The notes under the pieces are model-generated. The model did no database searches, was not told the DNA's origin, and saw only the letters and a program-made list of their open reading frames with translations. The position numbers were made by a program, and so were the translations under genes. Of a DNA stretch of 38,490 bases, positions 1 to 8,017 are shown one piece after another (the stretch's first letter is position 1; the number at the start of each line of letters is the position of its first letter). Source of the stretch: CSP1-1 sp035620615 (GTDB taxonomy: Archaea; Thermoproteota; Nitrososphaeria; Nitrososphaerales; Nitrosopumilaceae). The stretch is from assembly GCA_035620615.1 (NCBI GenBank), contig DASPGM010000026.1:1-38490 (forward strand). The letters run 5' to 3'.

Positions 1-1619
1 GCCTCGTTTTCTAAAATTTCAAAGGAGGCAACTTCAATATTTTTTTCAGATTCCTTAGCAATTTCAAGATACCAATTTGCCATATCTTGAGCTTTAGTTA
101 CCAATCCAAATTGATAGTATCCGTTTCTATTTCTCACTCCCTGAGTGGTATAATGTGTATCTGAAGTACAAATTTCTATTAGATCATATCCATTTTTAGA
201 AAAGTGTGAGACTACTGCCTCTCTAACTCCATTTTCCATATTATTTGCATCAGCCCATCCAAGAAAATATTTTTTTTTATTTATTTGTAGACATAAAATC
301 CCAATTCCCCCTAATGCAAGATCTGGAGCTTCAATATCCATGTCTTGAGAATTTGCATAACCAAACTCTAAAGGAAAAGTCTCTTTAGTCATAAGAGTAT
401 CAAGACATGATTTTGATGCAGCTAAAAGATCTTCAGAATTTGTTTGAGATATTTCTTCACCCATAGCATTATGACAATCTACGATTAAGACTTGACCAAA
501 ATTCCGATTTTTTGAAAACTGCTCAATCTCGCTTTTTACATGCAGGGGGATGTCTTCCATCCCATATGGAGAAAGAGACAAAAACAAAAGTGCCGTTTTA
601 CCAAAAAGTAATCCTACGCATCGTGCATTGTTAATTTGTACGGTTACAGGTTCTGTACAACTAACACCTTCATATGAAATGGAAGATTTTGATAAGCTTT
701 CAAGATATTGTGACACCTCTGTTTGTGAAGGTAGGTTCAAGGAATGGTTTGAAACGCTATGTAAAACCATTGCGGATGATCCAAGATTTTTATAAATCAA
801 GTATGGGATATTGCTTCCACCAACTGGATGAAATGGTCCAGGATGAATATCAGGCAATACTAATCTAAATTCTCTATTAGCATTTTTGGTGTGAAATCTA
901 ATTTGTGACGTTGAGACCTTAGAAACTTTTGCACGCTCAGTAAGAATATCTTCAACTTCTGAAGGATTATTTTTTGATAATGATGAAAGATATGCTTGTA
1001 CTAATTTATGAGTACTAGTAACACCTGGTCTTCCAGCTCTATCTGTAAGTATTGACCATGCTGATGATAAAATCAAAAAAGTTGAACCATATGCAATTGC
1101 TTGATAGTTAGTTAAACCTGGAATCCACATATCAATTGGAACAAGTGCTAAAAACATTGCCATAGGTTGCAAGAAACATACTAGCCAGGCTTTACTAATA
1201 GTAGCACCAAGAACAGTGGTAAAAATACCAATCCTAAAGCTTGCAAACAAAAACATTCCTACAGTAATGAAAAGAAACGGAACTTCTTGTCTAGATATAA
1301 TTAGAGATGCTAAGATGCCAGATACTGCAGTAAGTAACCATAAGCTATTTCCAAAAAGTGACATATGTAATGCCTTAGAATATTCTTTATTTCTGGTAAA
1401 ACGCGAGTCAATAAGTTGAGTGACTAGTAGAGCCCCCAAGACAGCTAGCAATCTAAAAATAATATCTTCGCTTTCCAGATATACCGATACAGTTAGGGTT
1501 ACAAGAACTGATGCAATAATAATTGAGATAATTAATGAATGATAATATGAAGAAGGGTTTAGTAAAGTTAGAGAATATCGTTTATGAATCTTCGATACAT
1601 CACTATAAGACTCTGTCAT
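1..1619 (-). CDS. DUF2070 family multispanning membrane protein (3' end cut by window edge)
   Basis: The open frame starts at the ATG at 1619 and runs off the left edge, giving 539 residues. The first ~190 residues hold several hydrophobic segments, so this part is membrane-embedded. The rest is soluble and carries conserved-looking motifs: IHPGPFHPVGG near residue 257, DCHNAMG in the middle, and AGA-like glycine-rich stretches around DLALGGIGI further on. This layout matches the archaeal DUF2070 family, whose function is unknown. The His/Asp motifs suggest a metal-dependent hydrolase domain, which is my inference. The start lies 6 bases after the Sec61-beta stop codon, so the two are probably co-transcribed. 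The family assignment is fairly secure; the activity is not. Confidence 0.8.
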   Translation of the reverse strand, partial: MTESYSDVSKIHKRYSLTLLNPSSYYHSLIISIIIASVLVTLTVSVYLESEDIIFRLLAVLGALLVTQLIDSRFTRNKEYSKALHMSLFGNSLWLLTAVSGILASLIISRQEVPFLFITVGMFLFASFRIGIFTTVLGATISKAWLVCFLQPMAMFLALVPIDMWIPGLTNYQAIAYGSTFLILSSAWSILTDRAGRPGVTSTHKLVQAYLSSLSKNNPSEVEDILTERAKVSKVSTSQIRFHTKNANREFRLVLPDIHPGPFHPVGGSNIPYLIYKNLGSSAMVLHSVSNHSLNLPSQTEVSQYLESLSKSSISYEGVSCTEPVTVQINNARCVGLLFGKTALLFLSLSPYGMEDIPLHVKSEIEQFSKNRNFGQVLIVDCHNAMGEEISQTNSEDLLAASKSCLDTLMTKETFPLEFGYANSQDMDIEAPDLALGGIGILCLQINKKKYFLGWADANNMENGVREAVVSHFSKNGYDLIEICTSDTHYTTQGVRNRNGYYQFGLVTKAQDMANWYLEIAKESEKNIEVASFEILENE

Positions 1620-1625
1620 AATTGG

Positions 1626-1790
1626 TCACGATACTAGAAAAATATCCATTAACCACGAAATTACAATAAGGCTGCTTGGAACAGTAACTACAATTCTTGG
1701 ATCAACTTTGAATCCTTTGGTTTCGTCTTCAAAGAATCTTAAAAGACCCGCACTTGATGCAGGTAAAGGAGCGCCTTTTTTTCCAGCCAT
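1626..1790 (-). CDS. secG: Preprotein translocase subunit Sec61-beta (archaeal SecG)
   Basis: A 54-residue frame begins MAGKKGAPLPASSAGLLRFF and ends with one hydrophobic helix (about residues 33-52). The N-terminal basic, Gly/Pro/Ser-rich segment followed by ETKGFKVDPRIVV and a single C-terminal transmembrane segment is the hallmark of archaeal Sec61-beta. The protein is the small tail-anchored subunit of the SecYEG translocation channel in the cytoplasmic membrane. The length is typical for the family (50-60 residues). It is the first gene of a likely two-gene unit with the DUF2070 gene downstream. Confidence 0.9.
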   Translation of the reverse strand: MAGKKGAPLPASSAGLLRFFEDETKGFKVDPRIVVTVPSSLIVISWLMDIFLVS

Positions 1791-1825
1791 GATTAAACTA
1801 AAAATAGTAGGTTTAAATAAAAACT

Positions 1826-2170
1826 TTATTCTTGTTTCTTTAATTTTGTGATAATTTCTACGAGTGAATTTATTGATTTTAAAATATGTTGTTGTTGTTC
1901 ATGATTTCTTTCTTCTTCTAGTTCTTTGGAGAGATTTTCAAGTTTTTTTTCTAAAACATCAAGGGATGAGCGCTTTGTTTGGATCTCATCTTTTGATGAA
2001 TTTGAACTCTTTTTATTTTCTTTAATTTCAGGTTCTTTACCACAATTGATACACAAGGCATGCCCATCTTTTATAACTCGTACACCCTTACAGTATGGGC
2101 ATGGTTCACTAACCAGAGTGGCCCCTTTAAGTAACATTTCAATTGCCTTTTTTGTAAGGTCAGTTGACAT
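1826..2170 (-). CDS. UPF0148 / Sjogren's-autoantigen-1-like zinc protein
   Basis: The 114-residue protein starts with a helical segment (KKAIEMLLKGATLVSEPC) followed by a zinc ribbon CPYC...CINC at roughly residues 24-43. A Lys/Glu-rich coiled-coil tail follows from about residue 60 to the end. The N-terminal ~45 residues match the autoantigen p27 (SSSCA1, UPF0148) family, a conserved archaeal protein of unknown cellular role. The start at 2170 puts the family's conserved helix at the right distance. It is transcribed toward Sec61-beta, 35 bases away, and may share its transcript. Function is not inferred beyond zinc binding. Confidence 0.8.
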   Translation of the reverse strand: MSTDLTKKAIEMLLKGATLVSEPCPYCKGVRVIKDGHALCINCGKEPEIKENKKSSNSSKDEIQTKRSSLDVLEKKLENLSKELEEERNHEQQQHILKSINSLVEIITKLKKQE

Positions 2171-2285
2171 TAATAATTATTAGAATTAATTTCTAAAAAA
2201 CTTAGTCATAGTTAGTTGTGGAAAAACGGATATCTCTGATTCAGCGAAGGCTTAATAGTGTGTGGGAAGAACTATTTTTTGATTA

Positions 2286-2594
2286 ATGGCGGTAATTTGT
2301 AGCACTTGTGGTCTTCCTGAAGATTTATGCGCCTGTGGTGAACTCGAAAAAGATAGTACCCATATTATCATTAGATTAGAAACTAGACGTTTTAGAAAAA
2401 AAGGAACTATGATCGAAGGCCTTGATCCAAAAATTAATGATTTAGAAAGCGTAGCCAAGGAATTAAAAGCTAAATATGCATGTGGAGGAACGGCAAAAGA
2501 CGGGTACATATTTTTACAAGGTGATCATCGCGACACTATTAAAGAAACTTTGGTAAAGCTTGGATTTGCTGAATCTTCTATAGAGCTTCATTAG
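2286..2594 (+). CDS. Translation initiation factor aIF1 (SUI1 family)
   Basis: The 102-residue protein has an N-terminal Cys cluster (CSTCGLPEDLCACGE, residues 5-19), typical of archaeal SUI1 proteins, then the SUI1 fold with IIRLETRRFRKKGTMIEGL and the conserved YACGGTAKDGYIFLQGDHR segment near residues 63-81. aIF1 binds the P-site region of the small ribosomal subunit and governs start codon fidelity. Length and motif order are normal for the family. A short-leader promoter is likely in the AT-rich 2184-2285 gap. The CPBP protease gene follows after 7 bases. Confidence 0.93.
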   Translation: MAVICSTCGLPEDLCACGELEKDSTHIIIRLETRRFRKKGTMIEGLDPKINDLESVAKELKAKYACGGTAKDGYIFLQGDHRDTIKETLVKLGFAESSIELH

Positions 2595-2601
2595 ATTAGA
2601 C

Positions 2602-3594
2602 TTGTTAGACCAAAACAAGTTATTGAAAACATTGGGGATTCCTTTCTCTGCATTAGTTTCTGTAATTTTTGGTTTGATGATTCTTTCTTTTCCATTAGGA
2701 GCATATGTTGTTTTTAATTCAAATATAGAGGATGGGGTGAGATATGATTTTCCAATCAACGGGTTTAATTTTTTTCCAGCAGGGATAGGTATCGAGATTC
2801 CAATTGAAATTGAGATAGGTGATGCGTTTATTGGTTTATGGGGTCTGTACATTGTTTTATTTTCAATTGCCATGTTTGGCCCCAAAGTAAATTTTCTAAA
2901 AGCTTTGTCACCAATAATGTCAGAAGGGAAATATGAGTCAAAATCAAATTATTTGGTGTCTATTATAAAGTGGTTCTCTATTTTAATTGTAATTTCTGGA
3001 ATAATTAATTTGATTCAAGAAAGCATTGGGATAACCACATTGCCACCAGTGCAACCTGATAGTTTAATCCAATTCTTTGAAATTACAGTAGCTCCGATTA
3101 GTGAAGAAATAGGATTTAGAGTAATGTTAATTGGAATTCCTTTGTTTTTAATGTATTCAAATAGAGGTTCAATAATTTTATTTTTCAAAACACTCTGGCA
3201 CCCAACACAAACATTACACATATATCAAATAAAAAAAACTCTGATTTTGATTACCCTGGTTGGTATTTTTTTTGGGGCAGCTCATATCATTTCTGGGGAA
3301 CCATGGAGCCTTGGTAAATTTGCTCAAGCAACTGCAAGTGGAATAATTATAGGATGGGTTTATTTCAAACATGGATTAATTTCTGCAATTTTGGTTCATT
3401 GGGCAACAAATTATTTTATTTTTTCATATGTAAATTTTCTAGCTGAAATAAATGACATAACAGTAAAAAATGCTTTTTCACATTCACTAACTAATAGTTT
3501 GGAGATATTATTTGTAATGTCAGGAATATTATCTCTGGCATTAATTATTGTTAATTATCTAAATGTGAAAAACAAAAAACCTTTAGAGATTTAG
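2602..3594 (+). CDS. CPBP family intramembrane glutamic endopeptidase
   Basis: The 330-residue protein has seven or eight hydrophobic segments. It carries the three CPBP/Abi (CAAX protease) motifs in order: EExxxR at E168, E169 and R173 (SEEIGFR), FxxxH ending at H228 (FGAAH), and HxxxN at H266-N270 (HWATN). These residues form the active site of Rce1-like intramembrane proteases. The substrate is unknown; in an archaeon without known prenylated CaaX proteins it may process other membrane peptides (inference). The start is TTG at 2602, 7 bases after the aIF1 stop. The 3' end overlaps the convergent TFB gene by 12 bases. Confidence 0.85.
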   Translation: MLDQNKLLKTLGIPFSALVSVIFGLMILSFPLGAYVVFNSNIEDGVRYDFPINGFNFFPAGIGIEIPIEIEIGDAFIGLWGLYIVLFSIAMFGPKVNFLKALSPIMSEGKYESKSNYLVSIIKWFSILIVISGIINLIQESIGITTLPPVQPDSLIQFFEITVAPISEEIGFRVMLIGIPLFLMYSNRGSIILFFKTLWHPTQTLHIYQIKKTLILITLVGIFFGAAHIISGEPWSLGKFAQATASGIIIGWVYFKHGLISAILVHWATNYFIFSYVNFLAEINDITVKNAFSHSLTNSLEILFVMSGILSLALIIVNYLNVKNKKPLEI

Positions 3595-4494
3595 AGATAT
3601 TTTTAGTCCTTTGTATCTATTTCTTATTGTTACTTCAGTAACACCTGCAGCTTCGGCTACATCCCGTTGTGTTTTATTTTCGCCATTTGTCACACATGCA
3701 ACATATAAAGCAGCGGCAGCAAGACCCATAGGATCCTTCCCTGCCGAGATTTTAATTTCTTCAGCCGTTTGAAGAATTTTAGTTGCCTCTCGTTTTGTTT
3801 TTTCTGACAAACCTGCTTTACTTGCAATTCTTGCAATACATTTTATTGGATCCACAACTGGCATCTTTAGGCTAAGCTCCCTCAGTAATAGTCTATAACA
3901 TCTTGCAATATCTTTTCTTTTAATATTACTCGAATGTCCGATATCCTTTAGGGTTCTTGGAGTTTCGGTATCACGGCATGCGGCATAAAGTGAAGCTGCT
4001 ATTAAAGCAGAAATTGATCTTCCACGAACAAGTCCTTTTTCTAATGCCTTTCTGTAAATATAAGCAGCTTTTTCAACTACAGCATCGCCAACTGATAATT
4101 TATCTTTAAGTCGATCAAGCTCGCTAAAAGCTTGTCTAAAGTTTCTATCAATTGGTTCATGAACTTGGCTTCTACTATCCCAGGTTCTAAGACGCTCTAT
4201 TGTACTTCGCATTGAAGCAGAAAGAGGTTTACCGGTAGCATCCCTATCGGTTGGTCCGATAATTGTTGCAAGCCCCATATCATGCATAGCAAGAGAGGTT
4301 GGAACACCAGCACGACTTCTACCTTCGTGCTCTTCTTTAGAAAAGGAACGCCACTCTGGACCTGCTTCAACAGATTGATCCGTTATTACATAACCACACT
4401 TTCCACAAAAATTCTCACCTGTATTAGTATCAGTTACTAAAGTTCCTTTTGCACATCTGGGACATCTATCTTTTGGGTTAACACTTTTTACCAT
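3583..4494 (-). CDS. tfb: Transcription initiation factor B (TFB)
   Basis: TFB bridges TBP on the box A and RNA polymerase. The frame encodes an N-terminal zinc ribbon (CPRC...CGKC, two pairs ~16 residues apart), a B-reader/linker region with EWRSFSKEE, and two cyclin-like repeats. The second repeat has the DNA-contacting helix region near the C-terminus (RDVAEAAGVTEVTIRNRYK). The open frame extends 15 codons further to an ATG at 4539. A TATA-like element at 4551-4560 predicts transcription starting near 4529, downstream of that ATG. I therefore take the ATG at 4494 (MVKSVNPKDRCPRC), giving 303 residues, normal for archaeal TFB. The start choice is inference; the family call is secure. Confidence 0.93.
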   Translation of the reverse strand: MVKSVNPKDRCPRCAKGTLVTDTNTGENFCGKCGYVITDQSVEAGPEWRSFSKEEHEGRSRAGVPTSLAMHDMGLATIIGPTDRDATGKPLSASMRSTIERLRTWDSRSQVHEPIDRNFRQAFSELDRLKDKLSVGDAVVEKAAYIYRKALEKGLVRGRSISALIAASLYAACRDTETPRTLKDIGHSSNIKRKDIARCYRLLLRELSLKMPVVDPIKCIARIASKAGLSEKTKREATKILQTAEEIKISAGKDPMGLAAAALYVACVTNGENKTQRDVAEAAGVTEVTIRNRYKGLKISLNL

Positions 4495-4515
4495 TTCAAT
4501 AACAACTCGCGGTTT

Positions 4516-4528
4516 CGAGAAATTCTCG
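4516..4528. promoter_or_regulatory. 13-base inverted repeat at the predicted TFB transcription start
   Basis: CGAGAA-A-TTCTCG is a perfect inverted repeat with 6-base arms and a one-base centre. It lies about 25 bases downstream of the TATA-like element of the TFB gene, right where transcription should begin. It could be an operator for autoregulation or a short hairpin in the 5' leader. It might also be chance in AT-rich DNA. Confidence 0.35.
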
Positions 4529-4548
4529 TATATAACCATTGCTGTCTG

Positions 4549-4562
4549 GTTGTTTATATACT
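4549..4562 (-). promoter_or_regulatory. Box A (TATA) of the TFB gene
   Basis: On the minus strand the sequence reads AAGTATATAAACA. It fits the archaeal box A and is the only strong TATA element in the short TFB-cofC gap. Its centre near 4555 predicts a start site near 4529, which argues against translation from the ATG at 4539. Confidence 0.5.
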
Positions 4563-4584
4563 TATAGATGAGTTTACTAATAAG

Positions 4585-5214
4585 TTATGAAATTTTATTT
4601 ATTTTATAATTAATTGTTGGTTTTTCCTTTTGTGAGAGTAAGAATTTGAGATCCTCAAGATTGTCTACATCCAACATTATTCGCCTCAAAAGAACAAGCG
4701 AGGTATGTTGAGTAAGAGTTTTTCCAACCTCGAGATGAATTTTGTAGCTATCCTCGTCATAATGGGTTTCCATTAAATTAACAGGAGTTCTTAGTAATGC
4801 GTTAGTTCCATCAAATCTCCTAGAGGGAACAACTAAAACAGATTTTGGAAATTTTTGAAAACTAATTAGATGTTCAATATCTTCGGTCTGCATAAATGGT
4901 ATATCTTGTGGAAAAACAATGGACGCATCATATCCATTTTGTTCAAGATATTTATCTGCAAGAGATACTGCATGATTCACTCCAGACTCTTCATGATCAA
5001 AAATTTCAAGAGTGTCATATTTTTTAGTAAGAGATAGAGCAGTTTCATCTTTTGAAACAATTATAATTTTTTCAAAAATTTTTGAGTTAGTGATTGTCTC
5101 AACTACTTCTTGCAACATGATTCTACAGAGATCCTCTTTTTGTCCAGAGGGTAGATTTAATCTTGTTTTTGCTTTAGAAAATGTTTTTACTGGGATAATA
5201 GCAGCGATTTTCAA
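4585..5214 (-). CDS. cofC: 2-phospho-L-lactate (or PEP) guanylyltransferase CofC
   Basis: CofC activates 2-phospholactate (or phosphoenolpyruvate/3-phosphoglycerate in other lineages) with GTP to form the diphosphate donor used by CofD in F420 synthesis. The 209-residue protein begins MKIAAIIPVKTFSKAKTRL, the nucleotidyltransferase signature with its basic loop. It continues with IVFPQDIPFMQ near residue 100 and a RRFDGTNALL motif near residue 135, both typical of CofC. Length is normal. The start lies one base after the cofD stop, so the genes form a tight operon in the order cofD-cofC. The true three-carbon substrate cannot be read from the sequence. Confidence 0.9.
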   Translation of the reverse strand: MKIAAIIPVKTFSKAKTRLNLPSGQKEDLCRIMLQEVVETITNSKIFEKIIIVSKDETALSLTKKYDTLEIFDHEESGVNHAVSLADKYLEQNGYDASIVFPQDIPFMQTEDIEHLISFQKFPKSVLVVPSRRFDGTNALLRTPVNLMETHYDEDSYKIHLEVGKTLTQHTSLVLLRRIMLDVDNLEDLKFLLSQKEKPTINYKINKIS

Positions 5215-5215
5215 A

Positions 5216-6136
5216 TCATATGTGAATTTGTTTTAATACAAATGAAGCTAATGCTTGCTCATCATTTTTATTTGTCATTTTTAATTTTGCATCATAAACT
5301 TTCATTCCCAAGTTTTCAATTTGTTTTACAAGGCCTTTGTCTTTAGTGTCTATAACAATATTCGAACAAACGTCAGAGTACATTTTTGCTAATCCATATG
5401 AAGAAACTTCAATTCCTGCAGCTTGCATGTATTTGGCAGCTGGACCACTAAATGCTTTGTCACCAATTAAAGGACTGACTGCAATGACTTTCTTTTTGAT
5501 TTTTGATAATTCTTTTCTAACTCCCTTAATCGATAACATTGGACCAATGCTTGTCAGAGGGTTACCTGGAGCAATAATTACTCGTTCTGAATCATGCATT
5601 GCGTTAATAGCTTCTGGATTAGGACGTGCTTTGTCAGCCCCAATGTATTGAATTCCTTTCACTTCATCTTTTCCACGATATTTAACCCAAAATTCTTGAA
5701 GATGAACTTCGCCTTTATCAGTTGTAATTCTTGTTTCAAGACTATTGTCAGTAACAGGTATTACTTTTGCTTCAACTGCAAATTTTTCACACATCCATTT
5801 AGTGATATCACTTAGATTTTTTCCATTTTTTAGCATATTAGTTCTCATAAGGTGGGTTGCAGCATCTCTATCCCCAATTCTAAACCAGGTTTCTTCCCCA
5901 AAAATCTCCATTTGCCTTAAGAATCCAAATGTATCTTTCATGATTCCCCAACCCCTATCAAAGTCCAAGAGATCAGCTAACCCGTAAATTATTGTGTCAA
6001 TATCAGGGCATAGGTACATACCATATAACCAATAATTATCACCAACATTACTAATCACATTCACATCGGTTGATTGTGAAACTATACCTCGTACTAATTT
6101 GACCGATCCTGTTCCTCCAGCAAGTATTGTTATCAT
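5216..6136 (-). CDS. cofD: 2-phospho-L-lactate transferase CofD
   Basis: CofD transfers the phospholactyl (or phosphoenolpyruvyl) group from the guanylylated donor to FO, giving F420-0. The frame has the N-terminal MITILAGGTGSVKLVRG nucleotide-binding start, VGDNYWLYGMYLCPDIDTI near residue 30-45, and the later IAPGNPLTSIGPML and AVSPLIGDKAFSGPA motifs. The open frame reaches an ATG at 6172, but the family begins at the methionine at 6136, giving 306 residues, so the extra 12 residues are probably not translated. The gene is followed one base later by cofC. Together with cofGH at 20-23 kb it covers most of the F420 pathway; cofE was not seen. Confidence 0.92.
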   Translation of the reverse strand: MITILAGGTGSVKLVRGIVSQSTDVNVISNVGDNYWLYGMYLCPDIDTIIYGLADLLDFDRGWGIMKDTFGFLRQMEIFGEETWFRIGDRDAATHLMRTNMLKNGKNLSDITKWMCEKFAVEAKVIPVTDNSLETRITTDKGEVHLQEFWVKYRGKDEVKGIQYIGADKARPNPEAINAMHDSERVIIAPGNPLTSIGPMLSIKGVRKELSKIKKKVIAVSPLIGDKAFSGPAAKYMQAAGIEVSSYGLAKMYSDVCSNIVIDTKDKGLVKQIENLGMKVYDAKLKMTNKNDEQALASFVLKQIHI

Positions 6137-6255
6137 ATTTTTCAGCTCTAAAACTAGTACTCTTGGAAACAATGGCTCAATATTACTTTTTCAATGAGGC
6201 TCCAAAAACAAGAATTAAGATAAGTTATTTATTGTAGGTATAGCGATCTCATTTC

Positions 6256-7515
6256 GTGAAGAGAGTACCAATTTTAATCGTTTTTTTTATGGGACTTCTA
6301 ATAATTGGCAGTAACACATCGGCTTTTGGGGCTCAACTTGATGCAAAAATTGTGCCTGATGCGGATGCTACTAATGTAAAGATAATTTTCCAAAGAAATA
6401 TTTTCATTGATTATAAAAACGGCGGAGCCCTAGCAGATGAATTAAAATCTACAACATGGAGCGTCAATGTTTTAGCAGATTCTACTACCCCTGGAGTTCA
6501 GGATTTGATTAATAAATTAAATCAAAAAATAAAAAATGATGGAAGTTCTGCCCAAATTACTGATTTAGATATAGAATTTAATGCAGAATTAATTGGTAGA
6601 GATTCTAACGCATCAATTGACTATAAGATTGTTTTAACACCTACCTTATCTCATTACAATATTAGAAAATATTCTGCTAACAATCCATCATTAGTCGATA
6701 TTGCCTGGAGAGGCCTAACTGTTCCAGGACCAATAACAATTGACGGAGTAGAAATCAATCTACCAATGTCTGTTATAAAATCTAAAAACCCAGCAGCATT
6801 TGAGATCATATCTGGAACAGAGGGTGAGGCTCTTCTTTCACAAAACATAATGAATGCTGATGGAATTAGAGACCAACCACTTGAAAACTGGCACGATTTG
6901 TTTGATCCAACCGGAATTAATGTGGATGCAAATACATTTGGATTACATGAATCGATTTCAGGTTTTGTTGTACATACTTTTACAATGGGTGAAAGTAGTA
7001 TAAGAGAAGGAAGACAAGTGGAGAAAAAATTTGAAGTAACTTTTACTAAAGATTCTGAATATACGATTAGAGCAGTAGAATCTGCAGATTCTGCAACTAT
7101 TGCTGTAATTGGTTTTGCTTCAATTGATAAGCTAGGGGGCTCAGAAGTACTTGGAGTATCACCAACAGCACCTAAAGATTATGGCGATACAACTGGTGGA
7201 GGATTTCCAATAATGATAATTTATGGAATGGCTGCGATGGCCGGAATAGGTGCAGTAGCAGTTTTGTTATTTAGTAGTAGAAAGTTAAAGGCCGAAGAAG
7301 GACAAGGTCAACGAGGCATTGATCCATCACAATTACAAAGCTATGCTACAAGTGCTGCGGCTGGAGGTTACCAGACTGTTCGAGGCGAAGCACAGCTAAA
7401 AGGTGATCAGTCTTATGAGCAAACCAGAAGTGTATATGAACAAGAAAAGAAAGATGAACCATCAAGTAATGAAAGTCCTAGAGGCTCAATGCCAAAAGGA
7501 TGGAAACCATCTTAA
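6256..7515 (+). CDS. Secreted, C-terminally membrane-anchored protein of unknown function
   Basis: The 419-residue protein starts with GTG at 6256. It has a clear signal peptide (MKRVPILIVFFMGLLIIGSN, cleavage likely after SAFGA near residue 26) and a large extracellular part without a domain I recognise. One transmembrane helix lies at about residues 318-340, followed by a Gln/Ser/Gly-rich cytoplasmic tail ending PRGSMPKGWKPS. The ectodomain looks beta-rich and has no cysteines that I see. A box A-like TTATTTATT at about 6226-6234 fits this start. The design suggests a surface-exposed structural or sensor protein restricted to thaumarchaea; I do not assign a function. Confidence 0.75.
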   Translation: MKRVPILIVFFMGLLIIGSNTSAFGAQLDAKIVPDADATNVKIIFQRNIFIDYKNGGALADELKSTTWSVNVLADSTTPGVQDLINKLNQKIKNDGSSAQITDLDIEFNAELIGRDSNASIDYKIVLTPTLSHYNIRKYSANNPSLVDIAWRGLTVPGPITIDGVEINLPMSVIKSKNPAAFEIISGTEGEALLSQNIMNADGIRDQPLENWHDLFDPTGINVDANTFGLHESISGFVVHTFTMGESSIREGRQVEKKFEVTFTKDSEYTIRAVESADSATIAVIGFASIDKLGGSEVLGVSPTAPKDYGDTTGGGFPIMIIYGMAAMAGIGAVAVLLFSSRKLKAEEGQGQRGIDPSQLQSYATSAAAGGYQTVRGEAQLKGDQSYEQTRSVYEQEKKDEPSSNESPRGSMPKGWKPS

Positions 7516-7518
7516 ATT

Positions 7519-7801
7519 GTGCGTGCTGGCCATAACCCTCCTTCTGTTTTAACGATATTTCGCTTTGCAGCCTACCTGAACCAAGTGCAGGATCCTAAGG
7601 TTCTGTTTGGCCTTGCTCCATGTGGGGCAGCTTTTTCATTCCTTTTCTAGAAATCTCAGGTTTTGCCATCATTGTACGCTAGATTGGATTTATTTCTATT
7701 CTGTTGCCAGTCATCTCTGACTATCCGTCGCCGGAACACATTTCCTGCATGGAGGGAGGAGTTTCCTCTGCCGTAGCAGCATCTCGTCCACCAGCTCGCA
7801 C
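7519..7801 (-). ncRNA. rnpB: RNase P RNA (archaeal)
   Basis: This GC-richer, non-coding block is read on the minus strand. Its ends pair as P1: GTGCGAGCTGG (7801-7791) with CCAGCACGCAC (7529-7519), ten pairs and one mismatch. Near the 5' end is the CR-I-like GAGGAAACTCCTCC (about 7768-7755), and near the 3' end the CR-V-like ACAGAAGGAGGGTTATGGCC (about 7546-7528). CCTCC/GGAGG and AAC/GTT pair to form P4 with the bulged U kept. This is the catalytic core of RNase P, which removes tRNA 5' leaders. About 283 nucleotides is typical for archaea. The P4 change from the usual AAG/CUU to AAC/GUU is unusual. Ends are approximate. Confidence 0.9.
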
Positions 7802-7845
7802 TTGAAATAATAAAGATGAATTTTCTATTTTAAGATTTTCTTGTA

Positions 7846-7980
7846 TTACTTTGAAACAAGTTTATGACATTCACAAAGACAGGAATTAATAATGCATCTA
7901 TGTTTTCTACATTCATAACAACGTCTACTTCTGCCGGATTTTATTCGAAGTTTTTCAATATCTCTTGATTTTTCTCTCAT
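7846..7980 (-). CDS. Small Cys/His-rich protein (44 residues)
   Basis: A short frame from the ATG at 7980 encodes a basic N-terminus (MREKSRDIEKLRIKSGRSRR) and a C-terminal cluster CYECRKHRC followed by CLCECH, with six cysteines and two histidines in 20 residues. This spacing suggests a compact zinc site, and the basic half suggests RNA or DNA binding (inference). It lies 37 bases after tsr3 and 44 bases before the RNase P RNA, all on the same strand, so it could belong to an rRNA/tRNA processing unit. I do not recognise the family. The cysteine clustering argues that the frame is real. Confidence 0.55.
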   Translation of the reverse strand: MREKSRDIEKLRIKSGRSRRCYECRKHRCIINSCLCECHKLVSK

Positions 7981-8017
7981 TTTATTTTTGGGGCTATTAT
8001 GTAATTAGAGATATTGG

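Noticed and set aside
550..1419. Plus-strand frames at 550-795, 674-868 and 1216-1419
   Set aside because: They are antisense shadows of the DUF2070 gene, which has protein-like sequence along its whole length.
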